Assembly: GCF_900103645.1 (NCBI RefSeq)
Contig: NZ_FNHP01000008.1
Span: 62,001 to 126,000, forward strand
DNA: 64,000 nt
Direction: 5' to 3'
DNA from: Oryzisolibacter propanilivorax
GTDB lineage: Bacteria; Pseudomonadota; Gammaproteobacteria; Burkholderiales; Burkholderiaceae_C
Under the pieces are notes generated by a model, which saw only the letters and a list, made by a program, of their open reading frames with translations, did not search any database and was not told where the DNA came from. Shown one piece after another: positions 62,118-64,000 of this stretch (the stretch's first letter is position 1; each line of letters begins with the position of its first letter). Both the position numbers and the translations under genes were made by a program.

Positions 62118-63239
62118 TTATTCGTTGGCGATGAAGCCGGTGATCTCCAGCCCGTGGCCGGCCATGCTGGGCATGCGCCGCGGCTGGCCCATGAGCTGCA
62201 TGCGCGTCACGCCGCATTCGCGCAGGATCTGCGCGCCCACGCCGTAGGTGCGCAGGTCCATGCGGCCGCGCTCGGGCGCCTGGGCGGCGCGCGCGCTGCC
62301 CTCGAACTGCGACAGCAGCTGCTCGGCGCTCTCGTTGCAGTTCAGCAGCACCGCCACGCCGGCGCCGTGCTGGCCGATGTGGCGCAGGCTGGCGTCCAGG
62401 GGCCAGGAGTGCATGGTGCGGCCCGATTCCAGCGCGTCCAGCACCGACAACGGCTCGTGCACGCGCACCGGCACGCTCTCGCCCTCGCCCCACTGGCCCT
62501 TGACCAGTGCCAGGTGCACGGCCTGGCTGGGCACGTCGCGAAAGGCGTGGGCGATGAACTCGCCATGCACGGTGGACAAGGGGCGCGTGCCCACTTTTTG
62601 CACCAGCGACTCGTTGCGGCTGCGGTACTCGATCAGGTCGGCGATGGTGCCCACCTTCAGGCCGTGCTCGGCGGCGAACTGCTGCAGGTCGGGCAGGCGC
62701 GCCATGGTGCCGTCGTCCTTCATGACCTCGCAGATCACCGCCGACGGGCTGCAGCCGGCCATGGCGGCCAGGTCGCAGCCGGCCTCGGTATGGCCGGCGC
62801 GCATCAGCACGCCGCCGTCCACCGCCTGCAGCGGGAAGATGTGGCCGGGCTGCACCAGATCGGCGGCCTGGGCGTTCGGCGCCACGGCGGCGGCCACGGT
62901 GCGGGCGCGGTCGGCGGCCGAGATGCCGGTGGTCACGCCCTCGGCGGCCTCGATAGAGACGGTGAAGGCGGTGCCCATCTTGGTGCCGTTGCGCGCTGCC
63001 ATGGGCGGCAGCTGCAGGCGCTCGCAGCGCTCGCGCGTCAGCGTCAGGCAGATCAGGCCGCGGCCGAAGCGCGCCATGAAGTTGATCGCCTCGGGCGTGA
63101 CGTGGTCGGCCGCCAGCACCAGATCGCCTTCGTTCTCGCGGTCTTCCTCGTCCACCAGGATGACCATGCGGCCGGCGGCGAGTTCGGCCACGATGTCCTG
63201 CACTGGTGAAATGGGGACGGGCGTGAGGGGGGTGTTCAT
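62118..63239 (-). CDS. ribBA: 3,4-dihydroxy-2-butanone-4-phosphate synthase with degenerate GTP-cyclohydrolase II domain
   Basis: A 373-residue protein. Residues 10-205 are an intact DHBP synthase ([32 protein letters not shown]). Residues 206-373 have the GTP cyclohydrolase II fold but lack the three zinc-binding Cys and nearby residues; only the final shape ([12 protein letters not shown]) is kept. The second activity is therefore probably lost, and a separate ribA should exist elsewhere. It heads ribBA-ribH-nusB. No FMN riboswitch sequence was found upstream. Confidence 0.92.
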   Translation of the reverse strand: MNTPLTPVPISPVQDIVAELAAGRMVILVDEEDRENEGDLVLAADHVTPEAINFMARFGRGLICLTLTRERCERLQLPPMAARNGTKMGTAFTVSIEAAEGVTTGISAADRARTVAAAVAPNAQAADLVQPGHIFPLQAVDGGVLMRAGHTEAGCDLAAMAGCSPSAVICEVMKDDGTMARLPDLQQFAAEHGLKVGTIADLIEYRSRNESLVQKVGTRPLSTVHGEFIAHAFRDVPSQAVHLALVKGQWGEGESVPVRVHEPLSVLDALESGRTMHSWPLDASLRHIGQHGAGVAVLLNCNESAEQLLSQFEGSARAAQAPERGRMDLRTYGVGAQILRECGVTRMQLMGQPRRMPSMAGHGLEITGFIANE

Positions 63240-63394
63240 GAATGGATTCTCGTCAGGTGCTGTCGGCGCATGGGCTTGGGCGGCACGCGCGGCGGGCGTG
63301 GCGCCGCCGCGGGCGGCGGCCGTGTGGCGGGGCAGTGAAGAAACAACAGGCGCTTGGGCGCCGCAGCCAAAGCCGGCGATTTTAGGCCGGCCGG

Positions 63395-63691
63395 CTAGAC
63401 CGCGGCGGCGGCTAGGGTCAGGTCACTCTCCGGATAGGCCACGCAGGGCAGGACGCAGCCAGCGGCGCGCTCCTCGGGCGACAGGCCGGGCCAGTCGATG
63501 TCGTAGCGGACCCGGCCGTGCTCGAGCACGCCGATGCAGGTGCGGCAGGTGCCGTTGCGGCACGAGCTGGGCCAGTCGATGCCGCCCTGCTCCAGCGAGT
63601 GCAGCAGCGGCTGGGCCGGCCAGGCGTCGCACTGCGTGCCGTCGTCGCCGACGCGGGCAATGAAGAAGGGCGGGGTGGAAGTCGAGGGCAT
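63395..63691 (-). CDS. 2Fe-2S plant-type ferredoxin
   Basis: A 98-residue protein with the plant-type [2Fe-2S] loop CRNGTCRTC (Cys44, Cys49, Cys52) and a fourth ligand at Cys83, plus a further Cys79. Electron carrier; partner unknown. It lies alone between ribBA and the gene-free right end of the window. Confidence 0.88.
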   Translation of the reverse strand: MPSTSTPPFFIARVGDDGTQCDAWPAQPLLHSLEQGGIDWPSSCRNGTCRTCIGVLEHGRVRYDIDWPGLSPEERAAGCVLPCVAYPESDLTLAAAAV

Positions 63692-64000
63692 CGCGTATGG
63701 AATTCTGGTTAAAAACAGGCTTCAGCCCATATGGATAAACGGCTGTTAGCTATGAAAAAAGTAGTGCAGCGATTTCCGGCAGCGTCGCGCAAAATTGCCT
63801 TAATTTTAGGCAGACCGGGGTTGTTCTTTGTGGATCAAGCACTTGCGCGCGCCGTTCAGGGCTTGTCCACGGTTATCCCCAGGATTGTCCAGCGCCGGCT
63901 GGGATAACCGGTGGCCCTCTGCCTAAAAAACAGGCAGTACTGTCCGGCCCCTTGCAGATCAAGCACTTGCGCGTGCCATACAACCGTGAAACAGGGTTAT
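63692..64000. other. Gene-free region with DnaA-box-like sites and repeats (possible origin or regulatory DNA)
   Basis: No gene is visible. The region holds host repeat copy D (63711-63760) and a cluster of sequences close to the DnaA box TTATCCACA: ttgtccacg (63863), ttatcccca (63873), and ctgggataa (63899, reverse), plus tggataaac (63730, reverse). ggttatccc and gggataacc form an inverted pair (63871-63909). gatcaagcacttgcgcg occurs at 63833 and again at 63957, and ttttaggcag/ctgcctaaaa form a long-range inverted pair. The window ends here. Confidence 0.45.

Noticed and set aside
63240-63394. FMN riboswitch upstream of ribBA
   Set aside because: The conserved RFN elements were not found on the minus strand.

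Overview
The window is high-GC chromosomal DNA from a betaproteobacterium, most likely a member of the Comamonadaceae (Acidovorax / Alicycliphilus / Melaminivora type). This is inferred from the protein sequences, the RegB/RegA-SURF1-cyo cluster, a RibBA whose second domain has lost its zinc cysteines, and a short interspersed repeat of the type common in that family. It is host DNA interrupted by one complete transposable prophage.

Host, left flank (1-8141): a Bax-inhibitor-1 family membrane protein; a GlcG/HbpS-like protein; an iron cluster read leftwards (bfd, tonB, exbB, exbD, then hemP) with two Fur-box-like sites; a SWIB-domain protein; an RraA-family protein; a DMT exporter; and isocitrate lyase (aceA) behind a striking pair of inverted operators.

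Prophage (8142-45828, 37,687 bp): both ends are resolved. A 6-bp target duplication (gcggtt at 8136-8141 and 45829-45834) flanks imperfect terminal inverted repeats that begin TGAAG. The layout resembles BcepMu at the left and Mu/B3-type siphophages elsewhere. A leftward early operon (8268-17397) carries Mor, GemA, Gam, the ATPase TnpB, the DD35E transposase TnpA and several small genes. A divergent control region with two palindromes separates it from a repressor. Next come cargo genes (a lipoprotein and a low-GC pair encoding a soluble and a membrane protein), then lysis (holin, transglycosylase, Rz with nested Rz1) and packaging (small and large terminase, portal). The head genes follow: MuF with a C-terminal nuclease-like toxin domain, protease with internal scaffold, decoration protein and gpT capsid. 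A non-contractile tail module includes a predicted -1 frameshift and a 1,858-residue tape measure. The right end holds a Com - small protein - ABC-ATPase/GNAT fusion - formyltransferase operon. It occupies the Mu com-mom position but has different enzymes, and is the best candidate here for a poorly described system (probably DNA modification).

Host, right flank (45829-64000): a ParB-like protein, the TrhP/YegQ tRNA hydroxylase, the redox two-component pair RegA/RegB, SURF1 and a cytochrome bo-type ubiquinol oxidase (cyoABCD, read leftwards), with FNR-box-like sites between cyoA and a divergent MFS transporter. Then come tolA-tolR-tolQ-ybgC, a PLP aminotransferase, nusB-ribH-ribBA and a 2Fe-2S ferredoxin. 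The last 300 bp are gene-free and carry a cluster of DnaA-box-like sequences and repeats that could belong to a replication origin or regulatory region.
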